DNA of 64,000 bases from Brasilonema sennae CENA114 (lineage in GTDB: Bacteria > Cyanobacteriota > Cyanobacteriia > Cyanobacteriales > Nostocaceae): the NCBI RefSeq assembly GCF_006968745.1, contig NZ_CP030118.1, positions 3,732,674-3,796,673 of the forward strand, read 5' to 3'. This document shows positions 44,890 to 54,520 of this stretch, piece after piece (position 1 is the first letter of the stretch; every line of letters starts with the position of its first letter). The position numbers and the translations under genes are program-made. A model generated the notes under the pieces. It searched no databases and was not told the DNA's origin. It worked only from the letters and a program-made list of their open reading frames with translations.

Positions 44890-45201
44890 TCACATTGACG
44901 CGACACATTTTACAGAGCTAATCTCCATGACATCGGAGATATAACAGGTGCCTCCAAACTTATTCAGCAGAGGTTTGAGGTTTTCTACAACAGGCTTGAT
45001 TTCCTCAGGCGCACAGAACGCGAGGATGTAAACATTATCGAGCATCGTCATGTCTAAATCTTCCGCTCTACCTCGTAATCCTTTGCCAACAACATTTCGG
45101 ATCACAATATGACCGTTTACACCTGACTTATCTAAACGATCTAAAATTTTGCCAAGCTCAAAGGAGTTAGCAATAATTTCTATCCTTTTAACTAGGTGCA
45201 T
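44890..45201 (-). CDS. sbtB: SbtB-type PII-like protein
   Basis: 103 residues from the ATG at 45201. LVKRIEIIANSFELGKILDRLDKSGVNGHIVIRNVVGKG and VYILAFCAPEEIKPVVENLKPLLNKFGGTCYISDV show the PII-type ferredoxin fold. SbtB forms trimers that bind adenine nucleotides (cAMP, AMP, ATP/ADP) and control the bicarbonate transporter SbtA. GGAG at the end of sbtA serves it, and only four bases separate the two genes. The C-terminal CGPEGC loop of model SbtB, which forms a redox switch, is not present; this one ends VKCVASM. Confidence 0.85.
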   Translation of the reverse strand: MHLVKRIEIIANSFELGKILDRLDKSGVNGHIVIRNVVGKGLRGRAEDLDMTMLDNVYILAFCAPEEIKPVVENLKPLLNKFGGTCYISDVMEISSVKCVASM

Positions 45202-45205
45202 ATTA

Positions 45206-46180
45206 TTAGCTCCAAAACAAATTAATTGCGTACAGATATACCGGAATTCCCACAATAATATTGAATGGGAATGTTACTGCCAGAGCCGTAGAAACGTACA
45301 AGCTGGGATTCGCTTCCGGAACAGTCAACCGCATGGCTGCTGGAACAGCGATGTAAGAGGCGCTGGCACATAGTACGGAGAACAACAGTGCATCTCCTTG
45401 AGACATACCAAGGAATTTGGCGATCGCTAACCCAATAGCTGCATTCAGTATTGGAATCAGGATTGCAAATGAGATCAGGAAAAATCCTGTTTTTTGCAAG
45501 TCTTTAATTCTTCTAGCAGCAACCAATCCCATATCCAGTAAAAAGAAGGTCAGAACTCCATAGAACAATCCTTGAGTAAAGGGTTCCAACACTTTCCCAC
45601 CACGTTCTCCGGTCAAGAATCCAATCAGAACACTACCGACTAGTAGAAACACTGAACTGTTGAGAAACGCATCTCGTAACACTTCTGGCCAAGAAAACTC
45701 TCGCGACTCGCCCTTCTCAACGGTAAATAAATTTACCAGGATGAGACCAACAATGATCGCTGGAGATTCCATCAGAGCAAGAGCTGCCACCATGTAGCCA
45801 TCATAAGCAATGCCAAGTTCAGTTAGAAAAGCACTCGCGGTGATGAAGGTGACAGCACTGATAGAACCGTAGGTTGCGGCGATCGCTGCTGCATCGTAAA
45901 CATCCAGCTTCAGCTTTAAAATAAAGAAAGTGTAAATCGGGACAGCACAAGCCATCAACACTGCTGCGAGCAGTGTCAGAAGCACTTCGGTCGTGATTCC
46001 ACTTTTCATCAGTTCAACTCCCCCCTTAAACCCAATCGCAAACAGCAGATAAAGCGAAAAAAGTTTGGGCACGGGGGGAGGAATTTCCAGATCCGACTTG
46101 ACAAAAACAGCAGTCATGCCTAAGAAGAAAAACAGAACTGGCGGATTCAAAATGTTGGATACGATCAAACTAGCATCCAT
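45206..46180 (-). CDS. sbtA: sodium-dependent bicarbonate transporter SbtA
   Basis: 324 residues. About ten membrane helices with two inverted halves, for example GGVELMKSGITTEVLLTLLAAV and LLFSVLCASASYIAVPAAMRLTVPEANPSLYVSTALAVTFPFNI. The last block is the conserved substrate-site signature of SbtA. It takes up bicarbonate with sodium as part of the carbon-concentrating mechanism. It is shorter than the 374-residue Synechocystis protein, chiefly because the central cytoplasmic loop is short. AGGAGGG before the ATG gives a very strong start. It is followed by sbtB in an operon, and is likely low-CO2 induced. Confidence 0.92.
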   Translation of the reverse strand: MDASLIVSNILNPPVLFFFLGMTAVFVKSDLEIPPPVPKLFSLYLLFAIGFKGGVELMKSGITTEVLLTLLAAVLMACAVPIYTFFILKLKLDVYDAAAIAATYGSISAVTFITASAFLTELGIAYDGYMVAALALMESPAIIVGLILVNLFTVEKGESREFSWPEVLRDAFLNSSVFLLVGSVLIGFLTGERGGKVLEPFTQGLFYGVLTFFLLDMGLVAARRIKDLQKTGFFLISFAILIPILNAAIGLAIAKFLGMSQGDALLFSVLCASASYIAVPAAMRLTVPEANPSLYVSTALAVTFPFNIIVGIPVYLYAINLFWS

Positions 46181-46947
46181 GTCTATCCCTCCTCGTAGTG
46201 ATGCAACGGAAAATTTAGAAAACTTTGCATTTTGAGAAACTCATGTAACCCTTGAATCATGATGTATCGCGTACTGTGACCTTATGTCAATTGATTGACG
46301 AAGTATCTCTATAGATTTGTTTTCTCAATTTTGGCTAATAATAATCTTTAACCCTTGTTTTTAGGCACTTTCGCAACAAAGAAATTTCATTAAACCTTTT
46401 GCAAAAGTCGGGAAGGCAAAAAGTCAAAAACTAGGGGTGTAGGGGGATAAGGGTATAAGGGTGTAGGGGGAGTCATTGGTGCGGGCACAGAATCCAACAC
46501 CAATTAAGAACCACCAAATTGTAGATTTGGTGGGGGTCTTACCCAGTTTTCCTCTGGGGCAGGGGTGTAATATCAAGTTCGGATGATTAGTTATCATTGG
46601 AGTCCTCGTGTTACCCCTCCCCAACCCTCCCCTTGCTAAGGGGAGGGTGCGCGAAGCGCGGGTGGGGTAATTTCGGGATTTATAAGTGATTAAGCGAACT
46701 TGATATAAGACCTCGTACCACAAGGAAAATCCTCTATTTCCCATGCCACATGGCTCAAGTCGGGAAACCCGCCCACGGTGAGACAGCGCTGCAGGGATTT
46801 TACAGCAAACTTCAGAGGCTTTTATTTTTGTCGCAATAATTCGTTTGATATTAAAGCAACTTGCGTTATTAAAATCAGTTATTTAAAACTTTTGAGACAT
46901 TTTCTTATGCTGAGGTCTTCTACAACTTGCATTGCCCAGTATTCTGG
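46181..46947. other. promoter region of sbtAB plus repeat debris
   Basis: About 770 bases. The right third of the sbtAB promoter lies near 46200-46350. Around 46605-46680 is a palindromic repeat (CCCTCCCCTTGCTAAGGGGAGGG with a GCGCGAAGCGCG insert). At 46755-46800 lies a copy of the GTCGGGAAACCC family. No gene was recognised. Confidence 0.5.
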
Positions 46948-47844
46948 TTAGCCAGGATACTGAGAGGCTAGAGCAATTTTTGCTGAGCGAGGAATATCTT
47001 CATTTTCGTACTTATTGTGCAGATACCTTAGAAAGGCTTGCTCACCATTTAGCATATCATCTAAAGCTTTTTTCTCAGCTTTAGCAACATCCCTGTACAT
47101 ATATGTCTGTAAGTAATCCACAAACCTTACATGTTTTAGGTTATACTCTCTATGTAGAGCGTAAAAATGATCATAGCTAAAAAGAACATCCTCCTTTTTA
47201 ACCGATACTGCCCCAGAAAAGTTCTGAGCACCATAACCTAACTTTTCGTCAAAAACCAACCCGTACTTCTGTAAAAAGTCCAGGCTATAAACGCTGTTCC
47301 AAGACCATGCGAAATGGGAATAAGTTAGGTTTGCTAAATTGAAACTACGTGGAATCGGACGTTTAATTGTGCGTCCCGTGTTGTAGGCTCTAGTAATCAA
47401 ACTAAAAGTGAAGTTAGGCTGGTTTTTTTGCTTTTCAATTACATTAACAATATTGTCCAAATGATTGGGTAAAATCCAGTCATCTGAATCGACACAAACA
47501 ATATGTTTACCTGTTGCTAATTTTATAGCAGTGTTGCGGGCTACAGATACACCTTTGTTAGATTGTTCAACATATTTAAATCTTAGATCATCACCTACAA
47601 TCTGATGAAAGATATACCTACATTGAAACTGATTTTCTATATTGACTATACTCAGTTTCGATTTCCAATCAGTATCCTGATCTCTGTACCAATCTTCTAT
47701 TCTCGTTCCTTTGCTGCCATCGTTCACTACAATACACTCAAAATCTCTCAAAGACTGATTTTTTAGAGATCTTAAGCATTGCTCCAGAAAGCGTTCTGTT
47801 TGATATACAGGAACAATGATAGAAAATAAAGGTTGAGTATTCAT
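46948..47844 (-). CDS. family 2 glycosyltransferase
   Basis: 298 residues from the ATG at 47844. PLFSIIVPVYQTERFLEQCLRSLKNQSLRDFECIVVNDGS is the GT-A nucleotide-sugar binding start, and HIVCVDSDDW holds the DxD metal site. The rest is the acceptor part. It adds a sugar, probably to a surface polysaccharide or lipid; acceptor unknown. A longer frame to 47889 adds residues absent in the family. Neighbours on both sides are unrelated, so no gene cluster can be argued. Confidence 0.9.
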   Translation of the reverse strand: MNTQPLFSIIVPVYQTERFLEQCLRSLKNQSLRDFECIVVNDGSKGTRIEDWYRDQDTDWKSKLSIVNIENQFQCRYIFHQIVGDDLRFKYVEQSNKGVSVARNTAIKLATGKHIVCVDSDDWILPNHLDNIVNVIEKQKNQPNFTFSLITRAYNTGRTIKRPIPRSFNLANLTYSHFAWSWNSVYSLDFLQKYGLVFDEKLGYGAQNFSGAVSVKKEDVLFSYDHFYALHREYNLKHVRFVDYLQTYMYRDVAKAEKKALDDMLNGEQAFLRYLHNKYENEDIPRSAKIALASQYPG

Positions 47845-48109
47845 GATCGTTTTGAGTAAAAAGCGTAACTGTAATTCAACGCCTAACACATTTTCTTTTA
47901 CTAGTCAAAATTGCTTTTTAACCTGTTGCTAATCTCTAAATTTTACACCTTTTATGAAAAATAGCTGTCCTATTTGAGTTGTGTTAAAGTCCCTGCGCTT
48001 TGCGCATAAATCGCGCCTGTTGAGATTCCCAACAACTTTTAAAGGAGTCGGGAATCTTGTTGTTCACGGAGCGCGCAGCGTGCCTGCAACGGCTTATGAT
48101 TTAGGATTG

Positions 48110-49465
48110 CTACGGTTCTTGTGCACTTGTTGTGTTCAAAGGTAATTCTATTCTGGCTCTAGCGCGGAGTGCGGGAGTCAAAAAAAGAGTTTGAAATGTA
48201 GCCTGTCGATGTTTGGCAGGTTCTGGAGCAGAGTTCCAGAGGCTTTGGTAGTAGAAGAAAGCCACACCCAAGCCACGTTCTTGAGCAGCCCGTACCTGGG
48301 ATGAAATTTGCTGCATTGATACTGAGCCTTTTTGGGATCCTGCCATAATACCAATTCCAGTTGGAATTATTTGCTGCACTTGTTGAATTTCTGGACGAGA
48401 AATTGTTGTGGTAAAACTCGCAAGGTTGGGACGATAAACTTGCACAATCAGCTCATCGACTATATTTTGCTGCACCCAACTGAGCCAATCTTGTAGTTGA
48501 AACTTGTAAGCAAAGTCGTAATAATTGGGGGAAACAGAGAAAATCACATTGGGTTTTCTTGCTTTGACAGCTTGATTGAGTTGTACCATGAACGCCGTGA
48601 TTTTATCTGCTCGCCAGCGCATCCATGCCGCATCTTGGGCATTAGCTGGGGGATTGTTTTTAGTTTCCTGACTATACAATGCAACAGTGTATTTATCGTA
48701 GCCAAATTCGTACGGCAAACTCATATGATCGTCAAACTGAATGCCATCAACATCATATTGAGTGACAATTTCCAGCACGAGATCGGTAATAAACTGCTGC
48801 ACTTTTGGATGGAAGGGATTAAGCCACGCAACTTCACCAGCTGCACTAATCGAAGTTTCGCTACGATCCCGTTTTTGTGTGAGCCAATCCGGATGATTCA
48901 ACGCCAGTTCTGACGTTGGGGGAGCCATGAAGCCAAACTCAAACCAAGGAATTGCGAGCAAGTTTTGGCGATGTGCTTGGGCAATCAGATCTGCAAGAAT
49001 ATCATGTCCATCTGAGCCTCGTAAGACAAAGGGCTGAATACCTGCACCTTTTGCGATCGCGCTGGGATACATCACATATCCAGAATTCCACACCACAGGA
49101 TAAATCGTGTTGAAGTTCAGCCGTCTGAGTTGATTCATTGCATCCTGTACCTTGGCACGATTCTTGAGGGTGTCAAAATCGTTATTAGTCATCCAAACCC
49201 CACGAATTTCCTGACGGGGTGGCTGCGGGATGCTTTCAGAGGGAGCTGCTTCTTGGGCGATGGCAGGGGTAAGGCTGTTTAATAGTAGTACCGTCACAAA
49301 TGATACCAAAAAAAACAATGGGGAAAGACGTTTGAGGACTCGTCCTTTATGACGTTGTAATCTGTACATTCGCCACCAAGCTTGAGGAATCAAACGCAAT
49401 TTCATATACTTGAATACATTAGCTACCTCACACCACTGGTAACTTTTGTGATACAATCTACTCAT
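48110..49465 (-). CDS. GHL10-type glycoside hydrolase-like protein (DUF187/PF02638)
   Basis: 451 residues. EIRGVWMTNNDFDTLKNRAKVQDAMNQLRRLNFNTIYPVVWNSGYVMYPS and DGIQFDDHMSLPYEFGYD with the acidic pair are the GHL10 (UPF0748) hallmark. A hydrophobic helix before AIAQEA acts as signal peptide, so the mature enzyme is exported. Several starts are possible: ATG at 49465, 49405 or 49369; the last lies beside a GGTGG. Members hydrolyse cell-wall or surface glycans. No operon partner is apparent. Confidence 0.85.
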   Translation of the reverse strand: MSRLYHKSYQWCEVANVFKYMKLRLIPQAWWRMYRLQRHKGRVLKRLSPLFFLVSFVTVLLLNSLTPAIAQEAAPSESIPQPPRQEIRGVWMTNNDFDTLKNRAKVQDAMNQLRRLNFNTIYPVVWNSGYVMYPSAIAKGAGIQPFVLRGSDGHDILADLIAQAHRQNLLAIPWFEFGFMAPPTSELALNHPDWLTQKRDRSETSISAAGEVAWLNPFHPKVQQFITDLVLEIVTQYDVDGIQFDDHMSLPYEFGYDKYTVALYSQETKNNPPANAQDAAWMRWRADKITAFMVQLNQAVKARKPNVIFSVSPNYYDFAYKFQLQDWLSWVQQNIVDELIVQVYRPNLASFTTTISRPEIQQVQQIIPTGIGIMAGSQKGSVSMQQISSQVRAAQERGLGVAFFYYQSLWNSAPEPAKHRQATFQTLFLTPALRARARIELPLNTTSAQEP

Positions 49466-50068
49466 GATCCAGCCTACAAGTTTTTGTGGTTCTTAAAGAA
49501 ATCCATGAATTGGTAGTCGTTCGTTAAAAGCGGCGCATAAAGTCACTGCATCAGAAAAACCAAAGCAGACTTAGCACAGCAAGATAGTTGACGTAGCTAG
49601 TAGGTCACAAGTGCCAACTGTTGCTTTTGTATAAATAGCGATTGCTCTTCGCTCACCACCGCCCGTGCAATTGCATATAACTTCTTTGGGATAAAAAGTA
49701 ATTTTTGCTACCGTAAAAACTCATTAATCATAACCGCACTTTTATAAATGTGGGTTTTATATATAACACTTTACTAGTTATAATTACTCTTGCTTTTGCT
49801 TTTAGGACTTACGCACAGGCCACTAAAAACAATGGGTTGCGATTGCTTCCCTGCGGTCGCAATTATGGCTACGTTGTCCGTGCGTAAGTCCTGGCTTTTA
49901 GTAGTTCCCCAAGGGAACGCCTGCGGGGTAAAGAATAAGCCCAAAAGGGGATGGTCGGGTGGGGATTAGGGGCGAAGCGGCAAGGTTTTTTAATCCCTTT
50001 GCCTTTAACCTTTCTCCTTTCCCCAGTCCTCACAAGCGCATTTTTCGGTTGGCAAATTACTAGTGCTG
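49466..50068. other. intergenic region with a MITE-like element
   Basis: About 600 bases with no gene recognised. The main feature is the inverted-repeat element at 49804-49892 described below. GC-rich fragments (CCAAGGGAACGCCTGCGGGG near 49910-49930) are further repeat pieces. Confidence 0.5.
49804..49892. repeat. MITE-like element with 13-bp inverted ends and 7-bp direct repeats
   Basis: AGGACTTACGCAC (49804-49816) and its exact complement (49880-49892) enclose 63 bases. GCTTTTA is found on both sides (49798-49804 and 49894-49900) and may be the target duplication. The end sequence is known to me from many cyanobacterial transposon relics, but copy number was not checked. Confidence 0.65.
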
Positions 50069-50734
50069 CTAAAAGCGTCTGCTTTTGAGTTGCTTTAGGC
50101 GTGAAACTAAGCGGATCAAGAAACGATAACTCCTGCGAACAACATCCAAGACAAAGTAGGGTATCCGTATCCCAAGCGGGGAGAGGAAGGGGCGGTACAG
50201 CCAGTAGTATCCCTTTTTCAGGTCATCCCACTTTGAGCAAGCCTCCTCATGCAGAAAGTCCGAGATGTCCACAACTAGTCCCCTACCTTTGTACATCATC
50301 ACATTACGTCCGTGGACATCATGGGGGTGGAGACCGCGCTTACGGGCATAATCTAAAGCTTGGTCAATGTCGTGTATCACCTGCTTCGGTATCCGTAGAC
50401 CACGCTGCATACAGTCGTAGAGAGTAACTCCATGCAACCGCTTCAGGATTAAAAAGCCATCATTGGCATACAGACACTCAGAGAAAGCAGGATGGGAACC
50501 CAGGCGGCGGTAGACCTCTACCTCCTCAGAAAAACCGGGGCGTCCGGGTGCATAAATTTTTATCACAAACTCAGGGTAGTCTGGGTGATAAACCACTGCG
50601 GCGTAGTTCCCCGCCCCAAGAAGTTGCCAGGGTTTGGGCACATGGCGGACTTTGACTGGGTCGTGGGGATCTACGCTTTCAATTTGGAACCGAGGAAGTA
50701 GGTCTTGGTGGACACTCTCGATTAGCCGATTCAT
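50069..50734 (-). CDS. small serine/threonine protein kinase-like protein
   Basis: 221 residues. The ATP loop is LLGAGNYAAVVYHPDYPEFVIKIY with a conserved lysine in VIKIY. The catalytic loop reads LHPHDVHGRNVM, which keeps the D-x-x-x-x-N layout of HRDxKxxN. DFG is replaced by DISDF (VVDISDF), in which the Asp remains. The C-terminal lobe is short, with two hydrophobic helices near residues 180-215. It may be an active atypical kinase; substrate unknown. It stands alone between repeat-rich regions. Confidence 0.75.
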   Translation of the reverse strand: MNRLIESVHQDLLPRFQIESVDPHDPVKVRHVPKPWQLLGAGNYAAVVYHPDYPEFVIKIYAPGRPGFSEEVEVYRRLGSHPAFSECLYANDGFLILKRLHGVTLYDCMQRGLRIPKQVIHDIDQALDYARKRGLHPHDVHGRNVMMYKGRGLVVDISDFLHEEACSKWDDLKKGYYWLYRPFLSPLGIRIPYFVLDVVRRSYRFLIRLVSRLKQLKSRRF

Positions 50735-51152
50735 GTGTGCTCCATCGATACTGGGTTCCAGTTACTACAGATTTTAGATGGAATTCTCCCATATAGTAAC
50801 CTTTTTCTGAGCGAAACAATTTTAGATTTTAGATTTGAAATTTTAGATTGGGGAGCCAATACTGTTCGCGCAACGTGGCACTTTGTGCCATAGTCCTTGT
50901 TTCCCGACAGAGGTACTTGGTGTTGATTTTCGGCTTGCCCTGAGCTTTGCCGAAGGGTACAAGCCCCGTCCAAGAAGGACGGAATTAATCCAAAATCGTA
51001 AATTTAAAAATCTAGGCTTGGTTTCGCTCCGCTCCAACCAGAGCACTTTTAGCTTGGGCTGAGCGCAGCCAAAGCCGGTGGAGTTAATCCAAAATCTAAA
51101 ATCCTAAATCCAAAATTGATTGACCTTGATTTTTCCCAATGTTGTAATTTGA
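50735..51152. other. repeat-rich intergenic region
   Basis: About 420 bases. Contains AATTTTAGATTTTAGATT-type runs near 50820 and 51090, short inverted copies of each other, and pieces such as GTTTCGCTCCGCTCCAACC and GGCTTGCCCTGAGCTTTGCCGAAGGG. These are low-complexity and dispersed-repeat debris. No gene recognised. Confidence 0.5.
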
Positions 51153-51596
51153 TTACTGGGCTGATTGTTCAGCGTTAAACTGCTTGCTCAAGACCTGTTC
51201 CAAATGTTCTAATACAGTATCTACATCTTTACCAACTCGTTCATAACAACTTGGTGGTGCAGGTTCTGGTTCAAAATAAATTAACTTGACTTGGTCTTTA
51301 GCAATTGCGAGCATGAGAACTTCTACTTCTGGTTTATGGTGCTTCACAATCCCTAAAATTTCCTGAAGTCTGTTCTCAACTGTGGTATTGAATTGTTCTA
51401 TGGCTTCTTTGGGACAATAAACAAAGTGTGGTGTTGGTTGCAAATCAATACCAATCGTACCCTTGCCGTCACCATTTTCTAACCACAAACCCCAAGACAG
51501 TGCTGCTAATTCCTGTTGATTTTCTTTGACGAATCTATTTAACTGGCGACGCCACTCGTCGTTTGATGATTGAGATTGGGTGGAAGCAAACATCAT
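51153..51596 (-). CDS. conserved cyanobacterial protein, possibly CcmS-like carboxysome chaperone
   Basis: 147 residues. RRQLNRFVKENQQELAALSWGLWLENG and TPHFVYCPKEAIEQFNTTVENRLQEILGIV are well-structured and resemble, from memory, a family annotated in cyanobacteria as beta-carboxysome assembly chaperone CcmS. No other carboxysome gene is in the window, so the context gives no support. No membrane segment or signal peptide is seen. The ABC exporter gene lies upstream on the same strand, 43 bases away. The family name needs a database search. Confidence 0.5.
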   Translation of the reverse strand: MMFASTQSQSSNDEWRRQLNRFVKENQQELAALSWGLWLENGDGKGTIGIDLQPTPHFVYCPKEAIEQFNTTVENRLQEILGIVKHHKPEVEVLMLAIAKDQVKLIYFEPEPAPPSCYERVGKDVDTVLEHLEQVLSKQFNAEQSAQ

Positions 51597-51638
51597 AGTA
51601 ACTTTATATTTTGGATATCTTTTGGATTTTTGAAAAGT

Positions 51639-53474
51639 TTACCTCAAACCTGACTGCACGCGCCACAGACTCGCATAAACTCCGCTTTTGTCCAGTAGTT
51701 CTTGGTGGGTTCCTGATTCAACAAATTGTCCGTATTCCATGACATAGATACGTGAAGCATTGCGGATTGTGGAAAGACGGTGTGCGATCGCAATTGTTGT
51801 TCGATTGACAGTAATATGTTCTAGCGATCGCTGAATTGCTGCCTCAGTCTCATTATCGACTGCTGATGTCGCTTCATCTAAAATTAAAATTGGTGGATTC
51901 TTTAAGATGGCGCGGGCAATAGCAATCCGCTGTCGTTGTCCACCAGATAACTTTTGTCCTCGTTCGCCGACTATGGTCTCATATCCTTGAGGCAATTGCA
52001 GAATAAATTCGTGTGCTTCAGCGATTTTAGCGGCTGTGATGATTTGATCATCTGAAGCATCAAAACTGCCATAGGCAATATTTTCTGCTATACTACCGTG
52101 AAATAAGAAAACATCCTGACTGACCAAACCAATACAACGGCGCAAATCCTGTAGTTCTAATTGTTGTATATCAATTCCATCAAGAGTCATTGTTCCTGAT
52201 TGCACTTCATACAATCGCAATAGAAGTTTTACCAAAGTGCTTTTGCCAGAACCAGTAGAACCAACAATAGCGATTGTATTGCCTGCTTGAACCTGCAAAG
52301 ATAGATTTGTCACAACTGGTAACCTATCTTTATAAGCAAAAGTGACATTTTTGAACTCCACTTCACCACGTACTGTATCAGTCGGTAAATGTGTGTCTCC
52401 CGTATGAATCGCCAAAGGAGTATCCAACAAATTCATCACTCGATTTGTGGAAGCCATTGCTCTTTGATATTGGTCAAAAGTATCACCTAATCTTGTTAAA
52501 GGCCAGAGTAACCGCTGGACGAGAAATAATAGTACACTGTATGTACCGACAGATATTTTGCCATTCGCTGCTGCAATTCCCCCAAACAGCAATAATGCTG
52601 TAAAACTCACCAAAATCAACATCCGGATTAAGGGAACAAATGCAGCTGAAAGTTTAATTGCTTTAGCGTTACTGCGGCGATATGCCTCACTTTCTTTTGT
52701 TAAACGTGAAATTTCGTAATCTTCGGAGGTAAAACTTTTAATAGTAGTAATACCGCTCAAATTATTCACAAGACGCGAGTTGAGAAGACCAACCTTTTCT
52801 CTGACATCAGCATAGCGAGGTGCGAGTAATTTTTGAAAAGCAAACGAACCCCAAAGAATAAATGGTATCGGCAATACTGCCATCCAGGCAACACTAGGAG
52901 CCAAAATAAAGAAAGCACCACCTATAATGACAACTGTTGTAACAACTTGGAGAATATCATTTGCCCCACCATTTAAAAAACGTTCCAATTGGTTGATATC
53001 ATCACTGAGAATAGACATCAAACCACCTGTACTGCGTTCTTCAAAATATGCAAGTTCTAACTCTTGCAAATGTTCATAAGCATCCAGACGCAAATCATGC
53101 TGAATGTCTTGTGCCAAATTACGCCAAAGCCTTTCGTAAGCGTATTCAAAAACCGATTCTAGTATCCAGATGATTACAGTCAGGAACGAAATAATAAAAA
53201 ATTGCCCAAAAACATCTTTCACTCCCCATTGAGCGATGATAGAATTTTGCTGCTTTACCACCACATCCACCGCGACGCCAATTAACGCAGGTGGTGCTAA
53301 ATCAAAAAGTTTATTCAAGATAGAACAAATCGTCGCCAGCCAGATTAGTTTACGATACTGGTGTCCGTAATTGAACAGCCGCATGAAGGGGTTACTTGGA
53401 GACGATATCTGAGGATCACCTACTGCGCTTGTCTGTCTTTTTGATGCCCGATGAGATTTGGATACCTTAACCAC
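51639..53474 (-). CDS. ABC transporter, fused permease and ATPase (MsbA-like half exporter)
   Basis: 611 residues. Six membrane helices span residues about 40-330. The ATPase domain has Walker A GSTGSGKST, signature LSGGQRQRIAIARAIL and Walker B LILDEATSA with the D-loop VDNETE and a switch His in AIAHRLS. It works as a homo- or heterodimer to export lipids, peptides or drugs; the substrate cannot be predicted. The first 30 residues are a basic, non-conserved tail. Confidence 0.93.
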   Translation of the reverse strand: MVKVSKSHRASKRQTSAVGDPQISSPSNPFMRLFNYGHQYRKLIWLATICSILNKLFDLAPPALIGVAVDVVVKQQNSIIAQWGVKDVFGQFFIISFLTVIIWILESVFEYAYERLWRNLAQDIQHDLRLDAYEHLQELELAYFEERSTGGLMSILSDDINQLERFLNGGANDILQVVTTVVIIGGAFFILAPSVAWMAVLPIPFILWGSFAFQKLLAPRYADVREKVGLLNSRLVNNLSGITTIKSFTSEDYEISRLTKESEAYRRSNAKAIKLSAAFVPLIRMLILVSFTALLLFGGIAAANGKISVGTYSVLLFLVQRLLWPLTRLGDTFDQYQRAMASTNRVMNLLDTPLAIHTGDTHLPTDTVRGEVEFKNVTFAYKDRLPVVTNLSLQVQAGNTIAIVGSTGSGKSTLVKLLLRLYEVQSGTMTLDGIDIQQLELQDLRRCIGLVSQDVFLFHGSIAENIAYGSFDASDDQIITAAKIAEAHEFILQLPQGYETIVGERGQKLSGGQRQRIAIARAILKNPPILILDEATSAVDNETEAAIQRSLEHITVNRTTIAIAHRLSTIRNASRIYVMEYGQFVESGTHQELLDKSGVYASLWRVQSGLR

Positions 53475-53598
53475 AGTTGTTTGTAGATGCGTGAATCTAA
53501 AATTTTACCACAATTAACTACCAAGTGTCTCACGAAAAGTGGGGAGTAAGGTATCACTATTAACAAGATTTGTCTGAAAATGCAAAGGAGATAACGAG

Positions 53599-54441
53599 TT
53601 GAAAAATCAGTCATTCGGGAATTGGCAAACTGTAGTCGCAGGAATTGTGGCAGCAATACTTGTCATTTTTAGCTTTAATTCCTTTATTATTATAAATCCA
53701 GGGCAAGCAGGAGTACTTAGTATCTTGGGGAAAGCCACAGATGGAGCATTAATCGAGGGTATTCACGTTATACCGCCCTTCATTTCCAGAGTAGATGTAT
53801 ATGATTTGACTGTGCAAAAGTTTGAGGTTCCAGGAGAAAGTTCAACCAAGGATTTGCAAACTCTATCTGCCAGATTTGCTATTAACTTTCGTATTAATCC
53901 TATACAAGTTGTTGATATTAGAAGGACACAAGGAACATTAGAAAATATTGTCAACAAAATTATTGCACCTCAAACCCAAGAATCTTTTAAAATTGCAGCT
54001 GCTAAAAGAACAGTTGAGGAGGCGATTACAAAAAGAAATGAGTTGAAAGAAGACTTTGATGCTGCATTGGGGCAACGCTTAGATAAATATGGAATAATTG
54101 TGTTAGATACCAGTGTGGTTGATTTAACATTTTCCCCAGAATTTGCCAAAGCAGTTGAAGAAAAACAAATTGCAGAGCAAAGAGCACAAAGAGCTGTGTA
54201 TATAGCCCGAGAAGCTGAACAAGAGGCTCAAGCAGAGATCAACCGTGCTAAGGGAAAAGCGGAAGCTCAAAGACTTTTAGCCGAAACTTTAAAAGCTCAA
54301 GGTGGGCAGTTGGTTCTGCAAAAAGAAGCGATCGAATCTTGGAAGAGTGGAGGTGCTCAGATGCCAAAAGTCCTCGTTATGAGTGGTGATACAAAAAATA
54401 GTGTACCATTTCTCTTTAATTTCGCTAATTTGCAAGATTAA
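53599..54441 (+). CDS. prohibitin / SPFH-family protein
   Basis: 280 residues, TTG start with AAAGGAG eight bases upstream. One N-terminal membrane helix (WQTVVAGIVAAILVIFSFNSFIII) anchors the SPFH domain (VNPGQAGVLSILGK-like INPGQAGVLSILGK, DLQTLSARFAINFRINP). A long Ala/Glu-rich coiled coil follows (AEQEAQAEINRAKGKAEAQRLLAE). Prohibitins form large membrane rings that organise lipid domains and proteases such as FtsH. The gene is divergent from the ABC exporter. Confidence 0.9.
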   Translation: MKNQSFGNWQTVVAGIVAAILVIFSFNSFIIINPGQAGVLSILGKATDGALIEGIHVIPPFISRVDVYDLTVQKFEVPGESSTKDLQTLSARFAINFRINPIQVVDIRRTQGTLENIVNKIIAPQTQESFKIAAAKRTVEEAITKRNELKEDFDAALGQRLDKYGIIVLDTSVVDLTFSPEFAKAVEEKQIAEQRAQRAVYIAREAEQEAQAEINRAKGKAEAQRLLAETLKAQGGQLVLQKEAIESWKSGGAQMPKVLVMSGDTKNSVPFLFNFANLQD

Positions 54442-54520
54442 TCACAATTTTCACCCTGAATCAGGGTGTGTACCCTACTTAAGAAGCAGATAGAGAACAT
54501 CAAGGAATAATAAAAAAATT

